A stretch of 64,000 nucleotides of DNA from Eudorina sp. 2006-703-Eu-15 (taxonomy: Eukaryota; Chlorophyta; Chlorophyceae; Chlamydomonadales; Volvocaceae): assembly GCA_003117195.1 (NCBI GenBank), contig BDSI01000037.1:124001-188000 (forward strand). Direction: 5' to 3'. A program made the position numbers and the translations under genes. Shown piece by piece: positions 24,486 through 34,699 of this stretch. The notes under the pieces are model-generated. The model had not been told where the DNA came from. It made no database searches and saw nothing but the letters and a program-made list of their open reading frames with translations. Numbering within the stretch: the stretch's first letter is position 1; each line of letters opens with the position of its first letter.

Positions 24486-26704
24486 TTACTTGCAGGCTGG
24501 GTGCCAAGGGTGGTTCTGGCAGTACCGCTGGAACACGGAGCCGATGGCGCCAGCGAAGCGGCCACGCTTCGTGGAGGGAGCCGGAGCAGGGGCCGGCGCC
24601 GGAGCTGGGGCGGGGGCCGGAGCTGGGGCGGGGGCCGCCGCGGCCGCGGCCATGGGTGCGGGTGCGGGTGCAGGCGCGGGTGACGCCGGCGGAGCTTCGC
24701 CGCGGACCTGCGGTCAGGAGGCAAACCGGGGCCACGATGATATCTCGCTCGTCGAGTCAACGGGGAGGCCGAGAAGAACAGAATGCGCTGTGGTGGCGGA
24801 GTACAGAAGATGCTCTTTTTGACTACCGCTCGCGAAGACACGCACCCTGCATTACGGCGGTGTGCTAGTCATCACGACCGGCATCATCCATGTGACCCAG
24901 CCCCGTAGCCCCGCACTCCCTTTCTACTGTAGACAGCGCGCAGCGAAGGAACCCAGCAAGATGGATGCCCACACGGCGATTCGGGGAGGTTCCTTTCCTA
25001 AACACACGGCGTTCCTGTGGCTCGCGGGTTGTTTGAGACGTGCGCCGCACCCCGCTGCCCTTGCCTGGATTACTTTGTACGCGTGGACATTGCACAGCGC
25101 ACACCTATCGCACACCCCTATCATCTGGGTCACCCTGTGCAATGTTCATACTAATCGCTATATATCGCCGGCGGCACCATATCCATGCGCATCACCGACA
25201 TACGTTCACGTTGGTGCCGGGGGCGGTCACACTTGTCTGGCCGCCGGCTCCCACGTTAACAGTAGTGCCGGGGGCGGTCACGGATGTGGTCGCGCCGGCA
25301 GTCGCCGAAGACGAGGAAGGGCAGGCGGCCCCGCCGGTGCCGGACGCGAAGGGCACGTTGCAGGACTGCAGACTGCAGGCGGCGGGACGACAGGGGGAGA
25401 GACGAGTCTTGGTCATGACTGTCGGCTTGTGCGATGTCCTTACATCAACAAACCCTTGGGTAAGAGGTTCGGGGCCGTCAATCCGCGGCTTGCGACCCGC
25501 GGGTCATCCATTGAGGTCAGAGCCCCATGGGTGACAATACATACCCGTCCACGGATGCCCCATACACAAGTAAGACACTAAACCGCGGGATTGATGCTGA
25601 TACCACGCTCGGAAAGTCGGAATATATATTTATTATTGGAAGGCTAGCGCTTGTTTCCGTCATGATTTGCGGTCATGGAGGATGTAGGCATGCGAGCCGG
25701 GACCCCATGCTGCCGCCCCATGGCTGCGCCCCCAGACCCGTGCCACCCGACATCGGCACGGTCTTGCCTACTCACACGCTGGTGACGGTGCCCCGTGTGA
25801 CGCCGAAGCGCTTGGCGGTCGGGTCGTTCTCCACAGTGGACAGCAGCTGCTCTTGCAGGTCGGGGTAGCACAGGCAGTAGCCCAGCGGGGCGCCCGGGCC
25901 GGCGAAGCCCTGGACGGTGCTGCAGCAGGAGGACTGTCCGGCGACAGGGGCAGCGGGGGGGGCGGGGGCCGCCGCAACAGGGAACATGGGGGCGCGGCCA
26001 GGTCAGTTCCGGCGTGGGACCTTCGGACCCCGCACGTGCCTGCCATCAGAAGAAGGCGTTGCTTCGCGCTCGTCGCAACAGGAGGTTGGTTGTCGGAATG
26101 GTGTATCCAGCGGGCCAACCCGAGCACGGGTCTGAAGGCATGCACGGGACAGACCAACCCATGCGCATGAGCCAGTCGTTACACGAGGGGAGAAGTTGCT
26201 GTGCCTGGGTGACGGCGCTGAGCCGGCTGTACAGGATTAGCGGGGTAGGAGGCCAGGTTAATGCGGTAGGAGCCGGGTTGACGAGCTCTGCGGAGAGCCT
26301 AGGGCAGCACACCGCGGCAGGCGGAGTAAGCAGGCAGCTTGCAAGAACGCGAGCTCAGTAGTATGGGCAGGGTATGGGCGTGTAGTGTCAATGGCCCCCA
26401 TCGGCCGGCTGCGACGGCCTCACACGCAGCCGCCGACAGGCACAGAGGCGCAGGGGTGTGCGGTGGCAGGTGGCGGGTGCCGGTGATGGCAGGTGGGGGG
26501 GTGGCGGGTGCGGGTATGGCGTGGTCCCACCGTGGCGCCAGACACGCAGGGCGCCAGCACGTTGATGTTGTTGGCCTGGGACGAGGCGGTGCTCACGCAG
26601 GTGCCCTTGTCAGGCAGCTGACCGAGGGTCAGGCCGCAGGCCGCCAGCACCAGCACGGCGGCCAGCACCGGCGCCTGGCTCCACGAGCTGCCGCGTTGCG
26701 CCAT
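24486..26704 (-). CDS. Secreted eight-cysteine (lipid-transfer-like) protein with Pro/Ala tail
   Basis: Four exons: 26704-26531, 25933-25776, 25372-25204 and 24707-24486, 240 residues, all in phase. MAQRGSSWSQ followed by the hydrophobic APVLAAVLVLAACGLTLG is a clear signal peptide. Cysteines fall at residues 36, 53, 61-62, 78/80, 115 and 128. This C...C...CC...CXC...C...C order is that of plant non-specific lipid transfer / hydrophobic seed domains, which bind lipids outside the cell. After the domain come two repeats resembling SVTAPGTTVNVGAGG, then a long Ala-Pro alternation. The last residues, GRFAGAIGSVFQRYCQNHPW and HPACK, add two more cysteines. Exon 4 is joined by phase and a GTATGT donor. 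If that donor is not used, the protein stops three residues later at 25192. The tail looks like an algal hydroxyproline-rich cell-wall segment. No GPI signal is evident. Confidence 0.75.
24580..24676. repeat. GC-rich Ala-Pro coding repeat
   Basis: Degenerate GCCCCG/GCTCCG-type repeat encoding alternating Ala and Pro on the minus strand inside exon 4 of the lipid-transfer-like gene. The plus-strand reading as Gly-Ala repeats is the shadow of this. Confidence 0.7.
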
Positions 26705-27416
26705 GATGCCGCCGGTCTGATGGGGTCCCCGAATCCGATGCGATGCGTCCTGGAAAGTGGCGGAACGCGTACTAAATCGTGAACGTGCGGATTTCTGTCG
26801 ATTGTTGTGTAATGTTGCGGGAGAGCAGTGGGATGATCGTGGCGAGGGCAGTCAGCCGCTTTCTATCCGGGGCTGCATTTCCGTAACGCCCTCAGCCGTG
26901 CACCTGTCAAAGTTTGATGTGCCGTGTCCGTCGGACTGTCTGTCCAAGGGCGCCGATGTGGGGCTTTTGAGAGGGAGCAGACCGTCTATCCGATGAATAT
27001 TTATCCGCACTTGTCGGGGTCTGCTGTCGCGCTCGATTATTCAAGGTGGCAACACAGCCAGGGGCTCGCTGATCGGACCGTATCACCCGGGGTGCGACGT
27101 AGCCTCCACAGCGCTTCCACATGCGCGCTGATGGGCGCGCAGCGGTTGGCGCTGATATACACAACGCGCTTGCTTGTAGTGGAAGCTGCTTTCCTTCTTG
27201 TAACTTCTTTCGTGCAAACGGGCCGCGGCGTCCGCACGACACAGCACCATACCGTGGATGGGGCCGCGGCGGTCGGACGGCTGCCTGCCCCGCTAGAGGG
27301 GTCGCTGGTCGCTGCGTGTCCTACCACCGGTCCTACCTGTAGCAGCGCGACACAAAGGCTTACTCGAGATGTCTGGTACCCCTTTCTTGGGCTATTTTTT
27401 CTTTGCGTTGCGGCCT

Positions 27417-27458
27417 GTAAGCAGGGCTTGCTGTCCTGCTACACCAAGCCCTGCTTAC
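27417..27458. repeat. Perfect 14-bp inverted repeat (hairpin)
   Basis: GTAAGCAGGGCTTG at 27417-27430 is exactly complementary to 27445-27458, with a 14-nt loop. It lies about 50 bp upstream of the retroelement-like fragment. Confidence 0.85.
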
Positions 27459-27504
27459 ACTACCTGTCTTGCCGCAAGCGGTAGTAAGACATTTAGACAT
27501 CGCC

Positions 27505-27585
27505 TTGCCGGTGGGGCCTGCGGGGGCGTGCCCTGGTATACACCGTTGATCCCTATTTGGGGTCCGCCGTAACGTTCACTCAAGA
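27505..27585 (+). mobile_element. 3'-end fragment of a dispersed (non-LTR-like) repeat, copy 1
   Basis: About 80 bp that align over most of their length, with scattered substitutions, to the reverse complement of 38693-38775. Shared blocks include GGTGGGGCCTGC and CACCGTTGATCCC. No reverse transcriptase coding is present, so this is at best a truncated tail. Confidence 0.7.
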
Positions 27586-28165
27586 CATTGACAAATCCCT
27601 CTCTCAAGTTACTTCCGAGGTTACCAGGGGTTGACGTAAATGTGCTGAAAACGCCTCACACATACGGTACTTCGGAATAGAACGAACTTCGACAGCCAGT
27701 GGCTCATTTAGACCCAAGCTGGTCCCATGTACCGTATCCAAACACGGTCACGCACGCACGCACTCGCAGCCAGCCAGCCAGCCAGCCAGCCGATAATGCA
27801 GCACGCACGCTGCACTGCGCTGCGGACCACCAACAAGACCAATCCAGGGCCGCCGTGACGGGCTCTCCCGCCCTGTCACGCAACGGCGGCGCAGCGCGCC
27901 TCTGCTGCAGCCTTCCACAGCCCGTCACTCCCCTTTCAGGAGGCCTCCCTGTGCTTCATCTTCCCCCCTGTCCTGGTCCTGGTCCTGGTGGCAAGACTAG
28001 CTGAGGGGAGTGACCACTCCGTGCAACCGCCCCGACCCATGGTTCCCCGCGAAAACGCTCTCCCTGGAGCGCACGCCCCTTTGCAGTTTGACAGATCGCG
28101 CCTGGCCCACAAAAAGTGTAATTGTACAGGACATATATGTATCTATCTCATCGGGCAATTTCCCT

Positions 28166-31100
28166 CTACGACGAAATTTGCTCGGCCAGCAGGTAGCCGC
28201 GCATCTTGTCCACCTGCTCCACCACGGAGCGCTTGCTGGTGCCGCCCTCCGTGTCGCGCATCTCGGCGCTGCGGTTGAAGTCCCACACCTGCGTGCCGAC
28301 CCACGGGTCGCAGACAGCGTCATACAGGGCCGGCGGGCCATCCACTCACTGATCATCCACTCACTGATTATTCAATCACTGATTATGCAGGCGATATGAC
28401 GCTCCCAGCCACCCACGCGCACCCCACCCTCCCGTGACCCCTACAACGGTAAGCTCGTCAGCACCGCCCTTTGTAGCCGAGCAAAGCCCGAAAGCCCTCG
28501 GCAGCTGTCATCAGGTCACCAGCACGGGTCGCGGGTAGCCCCCACCCCTCCTTCCTAAACGCCGGTACGCCAACCCTCCCGCCCGCCCATCCCCACCCCG
28601 CCACCCCACGACCTCCCACATTAAGCCACCGCAACCCTGCGCCCAACACATCCAGTCAGCCAGCCAGTCAGCCAGCCAGCCAGTCAGCCAGCCAGCCAGC
28701 CAGTCAGCCACCCACCCAGTCAGGCAGCCAGCCAGCCACCCAGCCAGTCAGCCACCCAGCCAGTCAGCCACCCAGCCAGTCAGCCAGCCAGTCAGCCAAT
28801 CAGCCACCCAGCCAGTCAGCCAGCCAGCCAGCCACCCAGCCAGTCAGCCACCCAGCCAGTCAGGCAGCCAGCCAGCCAGCCAGCCAGCCAGCCACCCACC
28901 CAGTGACCCGGCCAGCCACCCACCCACCCAGTGACCCGGCCAGACACCCACCCACCCAGTGACCCGGCCAGACACCCACCCACCCAGTGACCCGGCCAGA
29001 CACCCACCCACCGTGACGACGTCGTCCGTAAAGAGCGGGTGGATGGTCTGAAGGTCCGCCACCGTGAGGTCGCTGAGCGCCACCCCGCGGTCCTCCGCCA
29101 TCTTGACGGCGGCGCCGCTGTGGTGGTGCGTCTCCCGGAAGGGCACCCCCTTGCGGACCAGGTACTCGGCCAGGTCGGTGGCCAGCATGTCCGCGGACAG
29201 GCCTGGACGCAGCAAGGGCGCAGCGCGGCGTTGGAGGGGCGTTTGAACGTGCGGCGGCACCGGGTGAAGGCAGAGGGCACTTTGATGCGCATTTGAGTGC
29301 GGTTTGAGGGAGGGAGGGGGCCGAGGCCCCGGCGAGGGGGCCGTAAGACGACGGAAGGGGGGGCCAGCCGGGCAAGGGCGCGCACGGCGATCATCAACGG
29401 CCCCCTCCCGGCGTGTGCACCGGGTGCCGGTCGGGTGCCGGAGTGCTGGTGGCTGGCCCGGGGAGCCCCGGGCTGTCACTCCATTGGGGCCTCGGAGGGC
29501 CACACCTCTAGGGTTCCTCCGCACCCGATTCTCACCACCACCACCACCAACACCGGCAGCAACCCAAAAGGGTGTCTCGGGCGACCCAGCACCGCCTGGC
29601 CGGGGAGCGAATCCCTCCACATGTCCGCCCCGCCCCAGACAGCCAGCCCAGCCATCCTGCCCCACCCAGCTCCCTCGCCGTAACCTCACCATTGCGCAAC
29701 CACCCTTTCGTACCCACACAGCCCAGCCCAGCCACCCAGCCAGCCAGGCACCCAGCCCAGACCAGCCGAGCCACCCACCCGCCCACCCAGCCAGCCCAAC
29801 CCAGCCACCCACCCGCGCGCATCCTGTCCGGCCGGATGCGGATGGTGGACAGCACCCCCGTGGCGATGCGCACCACGTCGTGCACCGTGTCCACCGTATC
29901 GAACAGCAGCTCCCAGCACTCCTGGAAGTCCTTGTTGTAGGTGGTGGGGCAGCCCTTGAGCACCGCCAGCACGCCCATCAAGTTGCCCTGCACGCGGCCG
30001 CCCTTGCCCCTGCCGGGGGTAAGGAGCAGCCGGAACAGAGGGGTGGAGGTGGGTTAAATTGAAACTGCCCAGACATACCCAGCCTGAGGGGTGGAGGTGG
30101 GTACAGGTCTACAGAAGGTTCGATATTAGGTATGGTGCGGTTGGAGCGGGCGGCGGGGGATGGGACGCTGGCGGCGGAAACGTGTCCCAGAAGATAATGA
30201 CAAACGAAAGTATGATAATGATCAATGGTGCGTGTACTGGGCACGGCAGGGCCCCATCCCCATCCCCCCATCCCCAGCGCAGGCACAGGCGCGGCTGGCG
30301 CGGAGCGAAGACGACATCTCCATCATCCATCATTTCCACCCGTCATCCAGCGCACGACACGACGTGCTGCGCATGGGACGCAACGGCACAAAGCGACGCG
30401 GTGCCCCGACTCTCGTGTGTGCCCGAGTCGCCACCGCAAGGCAGCGCACGTGGACGCCAGCCAGGACGCGCCTGAAGGAACCCCGCACCCCGTCTCCCCT
30501 CCTCCCCTTGACCCCCGCCCTCCCACCTCCCACCCGCCACCTCCCACCCGCTGGGTGTGTCTGGGCTGTTTTTCTTTTTAACTCCCACCCGCCACCTCCC
30601 ACCTGATCAGCTCGAGAGCGTCCGGGTTCTTCTTCTGCGGCATCAGGCTGGAGCCGGTGGCGTAGGCGTCCGAGCACTGCACGTAGCCGAAGGGGCCGCT
30701 GGAGTAGATGATGAGGTCCTCGGCCCAGCGGGAGAGGTGGGTACACAGCAGGCTGGAGGCGAACACCGTCTCGATCACGAAGTCGCGGTCGGACACCTGC
30801 CGGGGTGGGCGGGTGAGGAACAGCGGGGATGGGCGCGATAGGGGGCAGGAGGAAGGGAGGGATACAGGACATTTGGTAGACACCTTCACAAACTGCGCTG
30901 CTGCCAGAGCGACGGTCCGACGGGAAAAGGAACGGTGCAGTACCATGGATCGCCAGTGAGGACGGGAGGGAGGGAAGGACGTGGCTATGGGGCCGGGCGG
31001 GTGAGAAAATCGACAAGTGAAGAGGGGGTAAGGATTGGGGAACCGTGAAGCGGGGGAAGGGTGCGGCGGTTGATGCAGATCCGACATTCCCAAGACCCAG

Positions 31101-34100
31101 GCCCCGCTCCTGCCACCTCTTCTCTCCCTTCCTGGTACGTCCCTTCCTCCGCCCTCCGTCCCCCTTCACGGCCCCACCGCCTCACCGCGTCCATGGAGTT
31201 GGGGCACACCCCGCCCACAAAGCCCAGCTCCTGAGCGATGAACTGGCGGTCCACCAGGAAGGGGTTGCCCGCAAGGGCGCCTGAAGGGGGAGGGGGACGG
31301 GGCGGGGCGGGGTGGGCGGGTAGGGGGCAGGGGCGCTGACACGTGTGGAAGGCTGGGGAGGGGTCCGACGACACACACCGGCGGGCGGGGGTTTTGATGA
31401 GCCCCAACGGCGAGGAGGAATACCGCGTGCCAGCCCACGACGGATTTCGCGGGGCTGCTGCTGGTGCGGGGCTGCTGCTGGTGCGGGGCTGCTGCTGGTG
31501 CGGGGCTGCTGCTGGTGCGGGGCTGCTGCTGGTGCGGGGCTGCTGGTGCGGGGCTGCTGGTGCGGGGCCCTCGTTGTCACGTCAGGCGAAGAGCCTGACG
31601 CTTCCACCAACCGTCCTCTCCTCCCACGGGGGCCTCACAGCTCCTCTTCCGCCTTCGCACCAGGGGTGCAGGGACCATTCCGACCCGACAACCATCTCCA
31701 GCGCAAGAAGGCCCTTCTTTCGCCCCTTGCCAGACCTGCCCTGCCCCTGGGCCACAAGCCCGTAACACACGCCGTTCGGCCCCACTCACCCCTCCCTCCC
31801 TCCCCTCCCCCCTCCCTCCCTTCCCCCTCCCTCCCTTCCCCCTCCCCGCCACCTCCCCACCTGATCCAAGCGGCAGGGTGGCCACCCGGGGCAGCAGGTC
31901 CCGGAAGCGCATGTCGTCCCGCTGCCAGGAGGCGCAGTGGCTCATCAGCCAATGGCTCCACCGCACCGTCATGGCGTTCTGGAGGTGGGTGAAGCCTGGG
32001 GGCAGCCGAGGCCGAGGGTGGAGGGAGCGCGGGGTAAAACAAAGCGCGGCAAAAAGCGCGGCAAAAAGCGCGGCAAAAAGCTTGGGCGGCGGCGGGGCAG
32101 GAGCAAGGGGCATCAGTGAGCAGGGCGGGGGCCCTGTGGGTACGGCCGTTGGACTCCCCGCGCGCGGCGCCGAGGGTCGCCGGCCACCCCGAGCAGGACA
32201 GCCCGGTCGCAACCGTGACCTCGGCGGCTCCTGGGCTGCGCGGTGCTGCACACTTCGCAACCCACTGGCCGCTGACCCAGCTCGTAACCCCACACCGCCC
32301 CCACACCGCCCCCCCCCCCCGATGCGTACCGCCGCATCCCCGCGCGCCCGCCGTCACACGTCACACGGCCCATCGGGTACCTGCCCCGCCACGCGGCCAC
32401 CGCATCGCGCACCGCCGGGTACTAGGGACGCCTCCCCAGCCGGGGGTCCCTCCCCTGGAGCCCACCACACAACGCAACGCGCCTTCCGGAGTCCCGACCA
32501 ACGCCCGGGACTGTAATCCCTCGCCGCAGCGCCCCACCCTGCCGCCCCGTTTCTGAGTTTGGTTTTCCTTTTTCTTTTAGACCCCTACCCCGCCGCCCCC
32601 CACCCCGCCGCCCTCACCCCGCCCGCCCTCACGCACCCGGCATGAGCACGTCCACCTCGGCCTCCGACCTGTCCGCCGCCACCCGAATCAGCTCCTGCAG
32701 CTCCGTGCGGATCACCTCCACCTGGCTGGCCAGCCACAGCCGGTAGTCCGTGGCGACCTGGGGGGCGGGTGCGAGGACGGCAGGCGGGGCGGGGCGCGGA
32801 CGGGCGGGGCGGCAAAACAGAAACCAAACATCGCGGGAAGGACTTCCGGGTGATGGCGTCCGTGTTTCCAAGGCACGCGGGGCGTTGCGTGCTGGTTCCC
32901 AATGTGAGGGGTTGAGGACAAACGGAGCAGGGGTCGGGTCGCGTAGGGGTCGGTGCCATAGGGGCGTTCAAGCCGGGGCTGATGGGCCAAGGGTTTGTGC
33001 TGCATGGGGCCGATGTGTGGATTGCGATGCGCACCGGCTCAGGAGCGGCACGTCATCGACAGCACGTCCGTATGTACCGCATGTACCCCATGTACCGTAC
33101 CGAATGTGTGTACGTGCGGCAGGAGGCAAGGGCAGCCCCGCCCTCGCCCCGCCTCGCCCTCGCCTCGCCCCGCCCTCGCCCCGCCCAGCCCAGTGGAGTC
33201 CACTCCAGTCCGCTCCAGTCCGCTCCTCTCCCACAGCTCAGGGTGCCTCAACCTAACCCATATCAGTTTCGTCCCGCCACCCCACCTCAGCCCAGCCGAC
33301 CCCATCCCCAGCCCCAGCCTACCTCAGCCCTGCCGACCCCAGCCGACCCCATCCCCAGCCCCATCCCCAGCCTACCTGGTCGTTCCGGGAGCGGCCCGTG
33401 TGCAGCTTGCCGCCCACCGACCCCACCAGCTCCGTGAGGCGGCGCTCGTTGGCGGTGTGGATGTCCTCATCACCCGGCTTGATCATGAACACACCGGCCT
33501 TCCACTCGTCGGCCACCTGGGGCGGGGCGGAGCGGGTCGCGACGAGGTCTGGGGCTGTCAAGGGGGTCGACAGGGCCTCGGACGAGGGGGCAACCACCCG
33601 AGGGGCAACCACACAGCGCCACACGGCGAGCGCCGCAGTCATACGACAATACCAGCAAGCGGCCAGGGCGACGAGAGGCGGCACATAAGGGGGCCGCGGG
33701 GGGCGGCATAGGAAAGTGGTAGAGAACTAGGGATCTTCATCAAGCGCTGCTGCCAGAGCGCTGGGGCGAGGGCGCGGCCCGCTGTCTTGCTGGACGACAT
33801 AAGCGGGTGCGGCCCGTCTCAGGAGGAGCAGCTCTCTGAAGGGAGTGCGCCGGGCACTCGCAGCTCCTGGCGCCTTGCCATTCCAGGGCGGCTGCAGGGC
33901 CGTGGTGCGGACCGCCGCAGCGCCTGTCCTGGTCGCCCCTGGTGCCGGGGGCGAATCCCGTGTGTCCTACCTTGCTGAGACCGTCCACGATGGTGGTGGC
34001 CTCCTCGTGAGTCAGGATGCCGGCCTTTGCGAGGGCCTTGGCATACGCCTGGCTGCCCTGCGCGCGAGTGAAGAAACGTGACGGAAGTTGAAGGCGGCGG

Positions 34101-34699
34101 GGAATCGGGCGGGCAGAGCGGAGGAGGCAGGGGCCGCGGGTGTCAGCGCGTGCAGCGATTGCGGGGCCCGGGGTGAAACCTGTGAGATCCGGTTGGGGCA
34201 GAAGCGCGTGTAGTGCAGTGAGTGCAGCGGTGTGACGGCTGTGGATGGCATTGGCCACTAATCAATGCGCTCTTGGAGACGAAGGTGACCGCTGGTGGTT
34301 CGGCGCGGTTGGCGGTTGAGGTGGTACCTCCTTCCGGAAGAACCAACATACGGTAATTGATGCTTTGATGAATCCTCGGTTTCATGAGTTTGCCACCAAC
34401 CTTGATGTCTTCGGCCCAGAGGCGCTTGTCGAACGGCAGCGACTCGTTAAACTTCTCCATCAACGGGTCAGTCTTTCCCGTGAAGCGACCGCCCCAAAGC
34501 TTCTTGGTGCTGTCCGCTGCAGGCGCAGCTGGAGCGCTCGTTGCCTGCGGCGATTTGCAAAGTGCTTATTCACGACCCAACAATCACGACAGCCGCCCTC
34601 GTCACGCCCTACCTGAGCCATAACCGCGACACGCGCCCGTCCCAGCACCTGCAAATTAACGAATTGTCGCTTCAGCCGCGAACGCATTGATGTGATCAT
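28166..34699 (-). CDS. ARG7: Argininosuccinate lyase, chloroplastic
   Basis: Eleven exons: 34699-34613, 34544-34401, 34057-33971, 33516-33376, 32757-32637, 31995-31861, 31280-31186, 30796-30603, 30009-29813, 29202-29012 and 28288-28166. They give 504 residues, with every phase consistent. The enzyme splits argininosuccinate into arginine and fumarate, the last step of arginine synthesis. Landmarks are KKLWGGRF near the start of the mature part and TGRSRNDQ at 146-153. FTHLQNA at 195-201 carries the family catalytic His at 197. The signature [12 protein letters not shown] at 318-329 carries the catalytic Ser. The family C-terminal region follows. The first 29 residues ([17 protein letters not shown] then [12 protein letters not shown]) have many Arg and no acidic residues, as in a transit peptide. 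Later starts at 34687 or 34621 are possible. Introns are unusually rich in tandem repeats. Confidence 0.97.
28640..28902. repeat. CAGC/CAGT tetranucleotide array in lyase intron
   Basis: About 260 bp of interrupted CAGC and CAGT tetranucleotides, with CACC variants, in the last intron of the argininosuccinate lyase gene. It is stop-free in some frames and so creates spurious [13 protein letters not shown] open frames. Confidence 0.9.
28903..29011. repeat. About 28-bp minisatellite, four copies, in lyase intron
   Basis: Four copies of a unit containing CCACCCACCCAGTGACCCGG, ending directly at the 5' splice site of the exon 29202-29012. It is contiguous with the tetranucleotide array. Confidence 0.85.
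30872..30921. repeat. Dispersed intronic motif, copy A
   Basis: Contains TTTGGTAGAC about 14 nt upstream of CGCTGCTGCCAGAGCG. The same arrangement occurs at 33707-33762 and 40706-40760, in the same orientation. It lies in the lyase intron before exon 30796-30603. Confidence 0.75.
31448..31566. repeat. 17-bp GC-rich tandem repeat in lyase intron
   Basis: About seven copies of a unit reading GGGGCTGCTGCTGGTGC, the last ones shortened, in the intron between exons 31995-31861 and 31280-31186. Confidence 0.85.
32043..32080. repeat. 12-bp tandem repeat in lyase intron
   Basis: Three copies of CGCGGCAAAAAG in the intron before exon 31995-31861. Confidence 0.85.
33707..33762. repeat. Dispersed intronic motif, copy B
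   Basis: ATAGGAAAGTGGTAGA followed 20 nt later by CGCTGCTGCCAGAGCG, within the lyase intron before exon 33516-33376. It is homologous to copies A and C. Confidence 0.75.

Larger units (their letters stand above)
26705..28165. other. Spacer with a hairpin and a retroelement fragment
   Basis: About 1.46 kb between the lipid-transfer-like gene start and the argininosuccinate lyase stop. It holds a perfect 14-bp stem hairpin (27417-27458), a fragment of a dispersed repeat (about 27505-27585) and a short CAGC array (about 27762-27791). No gene was recognised. Confidence 0.55.

Noticed and set aside
24490..24822. Plus-strand Gly-Ala-rich open frame
   Set aside because: It is the antisense of the Ala-Pro coding exon of the lipid-transfer-like gene, which has splice sites, phase and a sensible flank on the minus strand.
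28903..29011. Regularly spaced repeats suggesting a CRISPR array
   Set aside because: The units are contiguous without unique spacers and lie in a eukaryotic intron.
28511..29397. Minus-strand frames encoding [14 protein letters not shown] repeats
   Set aside because: They are the tetranucleotide and 28-bp arrays of a lyase intron read as protein; the lyase exons on either side splice over them in phase.
30116..30126. GGTTCGA, resembling a tRNA B box
   Set aside because: No A box at the right spacing and no cloverleaf could be drawn; no tRNA gene was found in the window.
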